From NCBI GenBank assembly GCA_051294375.1, contig CM119264.1, positions 14,105,323 to 14,169,322 on the forward strand: DNA of 64,000 nucleotides, given 5' to 3'. The DNA comes from Paraspadella gotoi. Lineage: Eukaryota; Chaetognatha. The position numbers and the translations under genes were made by a program. Below, one piece after another: positions 1-10,900 of this stretch. The notes under the pieces were generated by a model that had not been told where the DNA came from, ran no database searches, and saw nothing but the letters and a program-made list of their open reading frames with translations. The stretch's first letter is position 1. Every line of letters starts with the position of its first letter.

Positions 1-237
1 TTATTGAAGAGACAATAATTATTGTAATGTGGTAATGACAGAACCGTTCAATATAAGCAGTCCCTGAGCTTCGGATCAGGCTGTAACACCATGTTACAGG
101 CGGGTTAAGCGCCCCGTCCCTCTTAACTGCGAGACGACCACCGGGCTAAAACCTCGGACCTTTGGGTTGGGAGGCGAAGGATTTGCCTCCGGCACCAATG
201 GCCGCTGATGAACAGTTGGTGGAGTTTAGTCCACCAT
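1..237 (-). mobile_element. tRNA-derived SINE-like repeat, copy 1
   Basis: Read on the minus strand, 147 down to 61 is tRNA-like. It has an acceptor-like GCCCGGT start, an A-box-like stretch (TGGTCGTCTCGCAGTTAAG) and a hairpin at 99-81 with 7 bp arms (CTGTAAC/GTTACAG), like the long variable arm of Ser/Leu-type tRNAs. A T-arm follows at 80-63, with a 5 bp stem CCTGA/TCAGG around TCCGAAGC. A diverged copy with the same body and flanks lies at 37475-38329, so this is a dispersed repeat and not a tRNA gene. The tail continues to position 1 and probably beyond the window. The class (SINE) is inferred from the Pol III-like layout; the repetition is seen directly. Confidence 0.6.
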
Positions 238-244
238 ATTATAT

Positions 245-275
245 ACATTATATTGGTTGTACCAATTTCATAATA
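245..275. repeat. Short dispersed repeat, inverted partner at 2911-2941
   Basis: The stretch TTGGTTGTACCAATTTCATAA occurs here, and its reverse complement lies in intron 3 of the SLC5 gene at about 2911-2941. Related but degenerate versions occur near 32117 and 41634. No open frame or terminal structure is visible, so it is probably a fragment of an interspersed repeat. Confidence 0.5.
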
Positions 276-646
276 CTATTTTTTTCAAGCTTTACCAAAA
301 TCCGTTTTTTTCAAAATTCAGAATTTGAAAAAAAAAGTTATGATTTTAAATGTTAAATTTTAAATGCTTCTATGTTGTAAGTATATTAACTATATATCGT
401 AAGTATACATAGAATCCTAAAATTGTTTTAAAATTCGTTCTTTCAGGGATACTCTGTTATTTATGTTACAGAACTATTAGTTTTTACCTTGTTCCGCCTT
501 ACTGTACATTACTTTACCAAATTCTTTCATCTTTTTTACAGAGGATAAAACCAATTTAAAAAAAAAATGGGCAAAGTCTACTGTACATATATGTATATTG
601 TATAAGCGACACATAAGGTTTCATTCCCGTCATTTAATGTTCCAAG

Positions 647-3600
647 GCCGTGATGTGGACTGACGCCTTTCAAGTGAGCATTATGTTCCTCGGTATTTTC
701 GTCGTCGTCATTCTGGGCAGCGCGCGGTTCGTGGGAGGCTTTAATGGCGCCTGGGATGTGGCCGCGCGTCGCGGTCGAATCGAGTTTGATAATTTTTCCC
801 CAACGCTCTTTGAACGACACACTGTTTGGGGCACGATCGTTGGGGGAACGTTCACCTGGCTGGCCATCTATGCAGTCAATCAGGCACAGGTTAATAGTCA
901 CAATGCAACTACTCTATGTGCGTACAAGCTATTATGTGGAAAATATCTTCTTTAAAAAAATGTTAGAAAAATCTTCACTCATCCAGTCGCAACTTTAATC
1001 TTTAATCTTTAACTTTGTTTTGTCTTTAGACTTAGCTTTTTTTTGATGCTCCTGTATGTACTGAATCAACCTTGTTGAATTCGAAATAAAACGCATAATT
1101 ATAATGATCATAATCTTTTTCCAAATATAGAGAAAAAAAATTATTCAAATTGATATTGCGTAATAACAAATTAATCATAATGATAATATTGATAATTAAT
1201 ACTAGTAAAACACAATAAAATCTCAATATTTTGTTAAAATCTCTTCAGGTCCAACGGTGTCTGACCTGCCCTTCCCTCCGCCACGCCCGTCTCGCCCTGG
1301 CATTCAACGCCCCCGGTCTCTTCCTCTTCGTCATTCTTTCCTCCTGCGTGGGCGTTCTCGTTTTCGCCCGATACGCCGATTGCGATCCACTAACGGCGGG
1401 CGTGCTCGACGCCAAGGATCAGTTGCTGCCGCTATTCGTCATGGAAACTCTGTCCGCGGGCCACCCCGGTCTTGCTGGCTTGTTCGTTTCCTGCGTCTTT
1501 TGCGGCTCCCTCTCCACCATTTCGTCGGGTCTAAATTCTTTGGCGGCGGTGGTGTTGCAGGTTGGTTCCATGAAGAAAACGAGAAAAAGAAAACGAGTTT
1601 GAGCAAACAATGTCGGATCTGCCTACGATAATAAAGCGGTAATCGGTTAATCAGATTATAAATCACGATAATTCTTTCAATTTGTGATCCTAACTGATCA
1701 GAACAGATCGTACCATACCAAACCAATAGCTGCGCCGATATATAATTTGCATAACAATGCATAATTTTTTCAACTGGCATAATTTTTTTAATTTTCATTA
1801 TTTTTTTTAACTTGCATCATTTTTTCAACTTGCATAATTTTTTTTAACTTACATATTTTTTAAACTTGCATCATTTTTTAACTTGTATCATTTTTTCAAG
1901 TTGCATCATTTTTTCACTTTAATTTAATAACATTTATTAGTAGGCATAAATAATAAAAATTGAAGTCAACTTGACCTTGGTTTTTTTTATGCAAACTCAT
2001 TTCCACTCCTCGATTCCATTGAAACTTTATAACCTGCTCAATGCTCAATCACATACTACCCACACACAAAATTTTATTTAATTCTATCCATCTAATTATG
2101 AATAATTCGATTAATTAGGGGTTAAAATTAGTAAAAAGATTCAAGTAAATGTGACTTATGTTTTTTTGTTGTTTTTTTTTCATTTAAACTCATTTCCACT
2201 TGCACAATTCCATCGAAACTTTATATCCAGCTTCGTCACACACTTTCCTTACCACATACAAAATTTCATTTTAATCCATCCATCCAATCACGAGTAATTG
2301 GAGATTTTTGCTAAGGGGGGATGGACGGATGGACATAATTTTTTTGCATATATCATAATTCGATGTTCTGACATAATTTAAGTAAATGCCCGACCATATT
2401 GAGGGGACGGACCAAAAAGTGGATTATAGAGTCGGAATCTGCTGATAAGCAGATCCGACTAAAAACCCTTAGCCAATAGCATATTTATATTGATATATTT
2501 CAAAGGACATTGTACGTGTATACATCTGCAATGATCTTTCCGATTCGGCGGCTACTCTAATCTCCAAATGTCTTGTTCTTGGATTCGGCGTTACTTGCAT
2601 TGCCTTGACATGGGTGGCATCGCAAATGGGCGGCGTCCTTTCAGCAGCACTAAGCCTTTTCGGAGCGGTGAGTGCACATAGACATAACACAACTTATTTT
2701 TATCTATTGACTTTAACGAGATTTTTTTACAGATAGCCTGCTTTTTTTTCTCATGAGCTTTTTGCGCTACTCATACATTATACTGTATATTATAAGATTA
2801 GAAAATTTTATATCCATGATTCGCTAATATTGAATGAAAAATTATTTTATTTATTCCGTTTACATTTATTGCATTACTAAATCTAATATATTCTTTTTGT
2901 ATCAATACGTTGTTATGAAATTGGTACAACCAATATAAAATTACCCATTCATTTATTTAAGAGAAGCTTTCTTAGTTTGTAGTTGTTGCTTTTTTCATTT
3001 TTACAGGTTGGTGGACCACTCCTGGGCCTCTTTACTCTTGGAATTTTTATCCCTTTTGCCAATGCTACCGGGGCCATTGTCGGTTAGTATTTTAGTGATT
3101 TTATAAACTTACGTATTAAAAATTAAGATTTAAAATGAATATTTTATAATTGTTAAAGCGTTAACATTTAAATCAACTATTGTTACAATTGCAGATTTTA
3201 AATTTTTTTAAAATTTGAAAAGTACTTACTTAAGTATCTGAGCTTCCTTCCCCCCAATGCTTTTAATATTCTCCCCTCTTTTTCCAACCCCGTGTCCAGG
3301 CACCGTCTCCGCCCTTTCTCTCTCCACTTTGATGGTGATCGGGTCCCAGATGTTCCCTCCTCCTGTGACGACCCATTGCTGGTCGACCACCAAATGCTTC
3401 CTCTTCCAGGATTCCTTTGCCTTGAATCTGTCGTCAGTTCCGTGGGTTGAGTGCGATCAGGTCACCTTCCCAATTACCGGCGAGGGATACAAGGGACTCT
3501 CTCTCTACAGGATCTCTTACATTTGGTACGAGTGGAAACTGGTTGGAGACGGTCTGGGCATGGGCACATTGTGCAGTGTGTAAAAATCTAATGAGACTGT

Positions 3601-3960
3601 AAAAACGGTGTAGAAACTTGGTCATAGCCATTATGAATATTTCCAAGTTGGCGTCAACGTTCAATTAACCTACCCCCCCCCAGGTACAGCATCATATCCG
3701 TGATCATCGTCGTCATCGTCGGCGTCATCGTCACGATTCTCAACGGTCGACGCCATTGGGCGAAACCTTCACCGGAATTGGTCTCGCCGCTGCTGTACCG
3801 TTTCGTCAAGGGCAACGAAGTCGAAAATGTAAAATCCTCCGACTTTGGGTCCGCAGAGGGTCGTAATCCGACGTGCTCCGTTGAAGGGTCGGCCGAAAGG
3901 GGCGCCCAAAGCGGATATGGGGCCAACGTAGAGACGGGCGTCTCCTCCTCTGCTGTTTAG
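647..3960 (+). CDS. SLC5-family sodium:solute symporter (SMCT/SMVT-like), 3' part
   Basis: Six coding exons join in frame: 647-889, 1249-1560, 2506-2667, 3007-3082, 3300-3525 and 3684-3960 (stop TAG). All five introns are GT-AG, of 359, 945, 339, 217 and 158 bp. They give 431 residues; SLC5 proteins are usually about 600, so about a third at the N terminus lies upstream of the window. The visible part starts in the conserved AVMWTDAFQ block. It continues through NQAQVQR across the exon 1/2 junction, KDQLLPLFVMETL, the STISSGLNSLAAV block and GGPLLGLFTLG, and ends with a last membrane helix (IISVIIVVIVGVIVTIL) and a cytoplasmic tail of about 65 residues. These blocks are typical of the multivitamin/monocarboxylate/iodide branch; the substrate cannot be read from sequence. 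The protein should sit in the plasma membrane and use the sodium gradient. It ends in SAV, which fits a class I PDZ ligand. Confidence 0.93.
1771..1918. repeat. Degenerate T-rich minisatellite in SLC5 intron 2
   Basis: About seven imperfect units of roughly 18-22 bp built on ACTTGCATCATTTTTTC run in tandem within the 945 bp intron. Units vary in the length of the T run and by single substitutions. No coding or regulatory role is visible. Confidence 0.7.
1980..2480 (+). repeat. Dispersed repeat in SLC5 intron 2, internal duplication
   Basis: Two diverged units of about 180 bp, each starting near AAACTCATTTCCACT and running through GAAACTTTATA to an ATCCATC block, are followed by a GTCGG-rich end. 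The reverse complement of the same family lies at about 25940-26160, with the same CATTTCCAC/GATTCCAT core and the same GCCCGAC...GTCCGACT end. The insertion stops only about 25 bp before the exon 3 acceptor, which may explain why intron 2 is the longest. Its class is unknown; no open frame is seen. Confidence 0.6.
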
Positions 3961-4649
3961 AGCGACTTCCCTCTTTTTACTTTACTTGTTATAGCAACTT
4001 TTCTTGTTATGGCTTACATTTTGCTTTATTATTTCTAACGTTTTGAACGAAACGTTTGGTTCATCTTTTATTTTTACATTGTCCTTCGGGGTGCTGTACG
4101 TACTACGCTCGTTTCTCTACGAACACTTAAGTGTTTTTGCAGTTTGAATGGCGACCTGGTGCGTCGGGACGAAACCTATTATGATGTTATAATCACATTT
4201 TTTCTGTATTATAGATTTTTTTTTAGGTCGGTATATTTGACTGTAGGTACTATTGGTTTTTATAAATGAATGTTTTATGGCAATTGTGTAATTTAACTTT
4301 TTATCTCGCCAGACAGTCAAATGCCCGACTTGGGCGAGATGTTAATTCGTTTCTGTTTTTTTTAACTGTAGTTATTGTCGTCACGCTGTTATAACATTGA
4401 AAATAGCTCAAGTGTGTAACCATAAGAAGCTAAAAATTTAGATATAGCTTTTAATCAGCAAGATCTTTTAGATTCATATGTTTCATATTCTTCCACTCAT
4501 TTTTTTTTTGTTTTATTTACAAAACAATTTTTATATATATAGACGGGTTCAGCTGTCCAGCTCTTTTAAATATATGTCGTTCTCTTTTTTTTTCCCTTCG
4601 CTGCTTCTTCTGATTTGTTTAAAAACGAGTATAAGCTTTGCAGCGGCAG

Positions 4650-4843
4650 CAATGATTATTATCGGATCAATGAATAATTATCATCGCATTAATCATTTGG
4701 TTATTATCGCATTAATCCTTTGGTTATCATCGCATCATTAATCAATTACATCAATCTATTACTATTATATCAATAAATCTATTATTATTATTTCAATCAA
4801 TTATTCTTACATCAATAATTTGTTATCGTATCAATCATTCGTG
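4650..4843. repeat. AT-rich minisatellite in SLC5 3' UTR
   Basis: Degenerate tandem units of about 20-23 bp built on TTATCGCATTAATCATTTGG run between the SLC5 stop and its poly(A) signal. Two further units of the same type occur at about 6098-6135, so the motif is not confined to the UTR. Confidence 0.6.
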
Positions 4844-4974
4844 TGTTTTTTTTTCAGATTTTTTTATTAATTTTCTTTGATAGTAACGTCTGGCGAGGTT
4901 ACTATACTTTTAAGATTTTTTTCATTGCGTAATGAATCATGTGTTCTCGATTTTATTTTATACTATTGGCCTTG

Positions 4975-4980
4975 AATAAA
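4975..4980 (+). terminator. Candidate poly(A) signal for the SLC5 gene
   Basis: A canonical AATAAA lies about 1,015 bases after the SLC5 stop and is followed by T-rich sequence. It is the best-placed signal on this strand before the long spacer. The cleavage site itself cannot be seen. Confidence 0.45.
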
Positions 4981-4999
4981 TTTACATTTTTTCTATAAG

Positions 5000-7330
5000 A
5001 AATTCCATGTTTATAATTTTTTCGTTAAGAGAGGAAAGGATGATGCTTGTCGACAGATTTTATATGCAGGAGACAAATTTTAATGACCATCCCATTGACC
5101 AGCCCTAATCTGCCACTGAGTCTCAACTGACGTCCCATAAAGGGGGAGGGGGCCAGCTCACTTTGAGCTTCTTTCTTTATCTTTCTCTTTTCACAGAAAA
5201 CTATAATTTATTTCAATTATTGTTGTTACAAAATTTTACTTTTTACTTTTCATTTTAGTTAACAATGCATTTACTATTAGTACATTATTCCAATTTAAAG
5301 TTTAATTTATTACCTCTGAATTATTTCTCCTCTGACCTTTCATTTTCTTTTCCCTCCTGTATCTCTCAATCTGAGCTAAAACTTCAAGTGTCCTCACCTT
5401 CTAATTGTTACTTTCCCTCTCCCTCCCTCCCTCCTTTTAATTTACCAAAATTCAAATTATAATAATGCACTGATGAAGAACAGAACAATGTTCGAAACAT
5501 GTCTGCAAATTAATTAATAAATTCGTTGTGAAAATCTAAATTTTAACTTTCTAAATCTTTTTTCAACGAAATGAAAGGAAAACCAACATGCTTGACGGAA
5601 TAAAAATTAATGCAAAAGGAGAAAATCCATGGTTTTTACCGACTTCTCATCTTTCCAAGGTGTCAGCGAACTTAACCTCAACAAAAAAAATTTTAATCCG
5701 AATCGAGCGAAAGGAAGGGCGCTTGATGTTGTCGGTGGTCAATGAAACGCGGTATATTTGGAGAAGCGTCTCTCTGTATATTTACCAAAATAAGATTTCT
5801 TTTAGAAAATGACAGAACATATTCAGGACATTACAGATATCGTAAAGTTAGTAAGGGAGAAGCTTTTCCGGTCGCGCTTTTGAGGCTGTCACAAAACCCA
5901 AAAAACGAGGTCGAGTTTTAATTCTAGTTTCCACTTTTCCATCTACGGTAAATCGTCATTGAGTCGAACCTTTTTCACATCACCCTCCCTCGGTTCGCCT
6001 GCGCATCGTTAAAACAAGACGTCGCTTCCCCAGATATGAATTCTATCCAAAGATGACTGTATCCTTCAATTTTCCAGGAATTCCACCATATTTAATTTGT
6101 TATCGCATCAATGATTCGTTATCATTGCATCATTTGCTTTCTCTCTGTTCATTTAAGTCACTGCGTTTCCTAGTTGTTCGTCCACACCTGCATCTTTTCT
6201 TTTGGATAAATTGACGGCGATTGACCTGAAATTTGGTATACATGGGTTGAGAAGCATGTGATTGAAATAGAAATAAAGTTTCAATAGAATCGTCTGTAAG
6301 TAAGCCAACGAACTAAACTTTTTAAAATTTATTGGGTCAAAAACTAAAATGAAATCATAGCCGCTCACCACTGATGTCACTGATGCCCTCCAACAAGATG
6401 ATCTAAAGCTTTCAGCGACTGCGATTTGTTAAAAATTAATTTTAGCGCTCGCTCTCTCTCTCCCCCTCAGTTACACACACACCCTCGGTTAATTGGGAAA
6501 GTTTTCGCCATTATGATTCAGCAGTCATGAAAGACTCAATGTTAAAATATGATTTGTCTGGAATTAAAACAAAAATAAAAAAAAAAGTCAATCCTGGTTT
6601 GAGCGGGAAATAAATTACTTTTCACGAAGCCAAGGGGGGGACCACCCGAGCGAGACAATAACAGGATGCAGAAAACCACGAGCATAACAACAACAACAAT
6701 GGACAACGACGAGGAGGCGGTTTTCACCAGACCAGGTTTTTTAATTAGGCTCATGAATCAAGCGACAAAGAACGTAGAAAAAGAAGAGGGTGAGAGGGCG
6801 AATGGTGGGGTAGGGGTGGTTGTGAGAAATCATAGAAAAGTAAGGGAATTAGGGGTTGAAATAGGGTGGGAGAGTGAGGACTGAGAAGGAAAGTGGAGAA
6901 AAAACGAAAAGCTAATCGTTGATAGAACAAGGATAAAAAAGTGTCAAGGGAAAAGAATACAAAAGGGTGTTTACAGAAGGTGAGGCGTCAAGGAAGGGAT
7001 ATTTAGTGAAGACGAAATAATAATAATAACATATTAATGGTTTACAAAAACAATAAATGGTTTTACATCGTTGTAAATTGACGAAATGTTATTATTTCGT
7101 CCCTAAATCGAACACAACGAATTGAAAGAAATAATGCAATTATTGCAGCAATATCATAAACATCTATAACTCTCCCGAAAATGAAATCTTTGCTTTTTAA
7201 CTCACCCTGGCGAAAAGAAACTTTTGCCCGAAGATATTTTCAACGTAAAATCTCCCTATATAACATCTTTTCTGAGACAGATGGCACTAAATGTCTGTTT
7301 GCTACGAATATTTGCGGAATCCATTCCTAT
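5000..7330. other. Intergenic spacer without a recognisable gene
   Basis: AT-rich spacer between the SLC5 3' end and the NLR-like gene. It holds a hammerhead-like motif at 5464-5509, two minisatellite units near 6100 and purine-rich stretches from 6780 to 7010. Open frames are short, with no splice-consistent extension or familiar motif. Confidence 0.5.
5464..5509 (+). ncRNA. Hammerhead-ribozyme-like motif (type I, short helix III)
   Basis: The conserved core CTGATGA (5470-5476) is followed by a perfect 5 bp helix II (GAACA 5478-5482 with TGTTC 5489-5493), then GAAA (5494-5497) and ACATGTC ending at 5503, where self-cleavage would fall after GTC. Flanking TGCA at 5466-5469 and 5504-5507 gives a 4 bp helix I. 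Such minimal motifs are known in Penelope-like retroelements, and the following TTAATTAATAAA tail would suit an element end. Against it, one extra A (5477) sits between the core and helix II, and helix III is only about 2 bp. No reverse transcriptase is visible nearby. Confidence 0.45.
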
Positions 7331-7336
7331 CGAAAT

Positions 7337-7368
<32 letters not shown>

Positions 7369-7442
7369 AAATTATTCTCTGTCGAAGGATCCCAGACAAC
7401 TCGTGTCACCGATGCCGCTTCCGATATGTACCACCCCAGAGA

Positions 7443-7532
<90 letters not shown>
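7337..7532. repeat. (CT)n microsatellites upstream of the NLR-like gene
   Basis: A (TC)12 run at 7337-7360 that passes into CA repeats, then a run of about 90 bp at 7443-7532. They end about 400 bp before the start codon at 7929 and could act as GAGA-type promoter-proximal DNA. The same motif is everywhere in this window, so position alone is weak evidence. Confidence 0.85.
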
Positions 7533-7539
<7 letters not shown>

Positions 7540-7928
7540 GTCCAGTTTTGCTCCCTGGTCCTCGACAGACTAACTCGATCTAATCAAATGAAAAATAAAA
7601 AATAAACTTTGATCTTTTGTCTTCAGAAGAACGACGTGGCTTGTTGGATTCGATACGCACGCCCCTTTTTCTTTTTTTGATCTGAAATTTTCCCTTAAGT
7701 AAATTTTTATTTGGCCTTACCTTAAAATTATTAACATTTGTGCCAGAAGTCATTTTGTTATATTGATATTGTTCTTTTAATTATTTCGCAGAAAATTGTC
7801 GTTTATACCGGATGATTATATTAGAAATAGAAAACTCGAATATGAAACCTGACAATGGATACGCAGCGGAAAACTAACTTAAATTGACTAAAATCTTTCT
7901 ACACCTCATCAGTAGTATTTTCAACAAA

Positions 7929-10900
7929 ATGGCGACCGGAACTGATTTTACGGGCGCGTTTTCAGAAACAGAGACGTCAGATGGAACGAAGTTGAGAGAA
8001 GATACGAAAGAAGCGAAATCAATAGTAATTCCCGATGGAGCAAAGTCTTCTGACGGCGCCGTTTGCGTTGAGACCGTTGCAACTGAACTTGCTGCTGATT
8101 CTTCCGCCAACGTGTTCGATGAAGGCTGCATGCGACAAGTCAGGATTCTCCTCGCCGGATCTCGCTCCAACGAGATGGCGCAAGACTACGTTCAAGTCAA
8201 GATTGAAGACAAACGGAAGAAACAATGGAGCAACGAACTGTGGAAGTCGTGGGTCGAAGATCATCACGATTTCCTGAGTAAATACCAGTATTACGACAAG
8301 CAAGAGAAAACTGAGCAGGATGGTGTCATGGTTCCAGTTTATAAAAAAATTGACATAACTTTTTTTCAATATATGATGAAAAAAATCGTTAGTGATAAAA
8401 CGGCCTTTACAAAGTTATCAGATTTCCGAAATAGCTTGGCACACAGCACCAGAACAGCAGCGACAGAAGAAGAATTCGTAGAAGATTTCGACAAGCTTTT
8501 TGGTATCGTTGAAAGCTTGTTTTGCAAGCATAGAAAATATGCCATTAAATGGCGAGAAGAACTGATTAAAATAAAAACCGAAACTTCACCAAAAGGTATA
8601 GAATCGGTTTTTAAAAAAGATATTGAAACTATTCGAGAACAAAATAGGCAATCGCTGCTCGACATTCAAAAACGAATAAGAAATCTTGAGTTGAGTGACG
8701 GCCGTAAAAAAAATTTCGAAATTGATATGGAAAACTTTCAAAAAGTATTTAAAGATATAGTTAAGAAAAATATTGCGACTTTTAGCATTCCTGGATGTCA
8801 AATAAAACTAGAATTTACAAAAGTTTCGATTTTTCAATCGTTAAAGGATGTAACTTCGGTCCCAGAAAATAGAGTTTGTGCAGTGCCAGCCTATAAAGGT
8901 GTAGTATTTAATTTGTTTTTTGAAAATCCAAATCGTGTTCAAAAAACACGCGATAAGGAAGCAGAAAACCCGACGAGGAAATCTAAGTCCTTTCAATTTT
9001 CATATCCTGACTTATACGACACAGTGGCCAAAGAAATTGAGTTTTCTGCTTCTGTACTTAAGGATGAAAACGAATTGGAATATTCAGGTCTTCATCATGA
9101 CAATATAGTTTCCATAATTGCAAGTTACCTCAAAGGTCAAAGAAAAGATCAGATACTTATATCTGCTGCTGGGGGTATGGGAAAAACTGTTTGTTCCCAA
9201 AAAATTATGCTCGAATGGGCTGAAAACAAATGCTTAAAAGAATTTTGGGCTGTCATTAGAATAGATATGAAATGTATAAATTTTGAAGAAAGTCTATTTC
9301 AAAACATGGTTAGGCAATATCCAGGAATAAAATCTTCTATTTCAGATGAAGATATAAACACTTTAGAAACTGATTTTAACCAGAAAAAGGTATTGTGGAT
9401 GATAGACGGCCTTGATGAAAATAAATACAGACATAAGTCAGAGGAATTCATCAAAAACAGTCTTACCTCTCATGCCAAGAGCCTTTTCATTTTTCTCACG
9501 AGACCCGAAGGCAAAGATGTTCTTGAAGCAAGTCAAGAAAGTTTTACGGAATTTACAATTCTCCCTTTGAATGAGGAGAAGTTTATCACTCTTGTTGGAC
9601 GGTTTCCTTTTAAAGGTGAAAAAGCCAAAAAAATGAACAAGATTATAGATAAATATAGAACGAACAGTGAGTTTAGATCTTGTGTATCGGTGCCAATGAA
9701 TGCTGTTGCCTATTGCGCCTTGATGGACGAGGAAGAGGCATTTTCAACGAAAGATAAAAGCTTCGATATTTTGTTATCGCTTGTGGGAATGTCTCTTAAG
9801 TCCGGAGAATTGAAGTCAATTGAAACAAAGTTGCAGGACTCTGCTTTATTAGAAAATGAAAAAGAAAAGTTGAAATGTCAAAAGACGAAAGTTTTTCGGA
9901 TGTCAACGACACAGATATTGAAAAGTAATAACAACCTGCTATGTACTCTCGGACGAGCAGTCTTTATAACAAATGGTAATTGCCTCGCTGGATTCGATGA
10001 TATTAAAGAAGAACTGATTTGTTCGCTTGTGCGGCAGACGCCGGAAATTGACGTAAATCAAGTCTTGCAACTCACTCTATATGAGCACATACTTCACGAA
10101 AAAGCGTCCGGAACACAATCGCATTTTAGATTTTATCACCGCAATATTCGTGAACTAATATTGGGAATTTACTTGAGTCAAAATTCTAATATTTTAGAAG
10201 CTCCATCTCACAAAGAGAGAATATCCGATTCAGTTGTTTCAGTGTTTCGTTGCTGCTTAACTGTTTTACAGCAAAACTCCTTGAAAGAAAATATTGATTT
10301 TAGCATTGTTCCGACGTTGATTGGAAACATCGTTCAAAATTGCTCCGATTTTGATGAGTGGCGATTTATGAATATTGTTTGTGAACTATTAAAACTCGCG
10401 GTTATATATGAATCTTTTCTGCCTAGTTTTGAGGAATGCTTCAAGTTGCTTCAAGACACAGCGTTTAATCTATCGTCTTTTCCTCATTTCAGTGACATAC
10501 CCTTCATTCAACAACTCCGGCATCATGCGGCAATAGCAATTTGCGGAAAATGCAAACCGCCGAAAGCTTATTTTGCGTCATTGGACAATAGAAATCCAGA
10601 GACAAATATAGAAGATTTGGAAACCTGGCCGGACCTGAAGAGTTTTATAGTGAATCCTTTGTTGATCTACACCGATAAAAAAATTACTCTAAGCTTTCCT
10701 TCCTCTTCCAAATCTTTGTCAAAAGACGACGAGTCATCTCAACATTTAAAAAAGAATTCAGAAGTGATTTGCGTAACACGTCCGCCGACGATCGACAGTG
10801 ACGTGCTGTCAGCCACAGACATTCCGTCTCCATTTGTTGATTTTGATAAAAAGTCCGCCAATTGGCCCGGTGCCATAGGTCACCTAGTTTTCATCCTTCT

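Noticed and set aside
61-147. Functional Ser/Leu tRNA gene on the minus strand
   Set aside because: Anticodon and acceptor stems are not convincing and the unit is dispersed with long shared flanks.
7181-7605. Three overlapping plus-strand frames with long Ser-Leu runs
   Set aside because: They are translations of the CT microsatellite. All frames of a pure CT tract stay open, so length is no evidence.
7884-7928. Upstream extension of the NLR-like protein by 15 residues
   Set aside because: It would start at TTG; the first ATG is at 7929 in a good context, so the shorter start was chosen.
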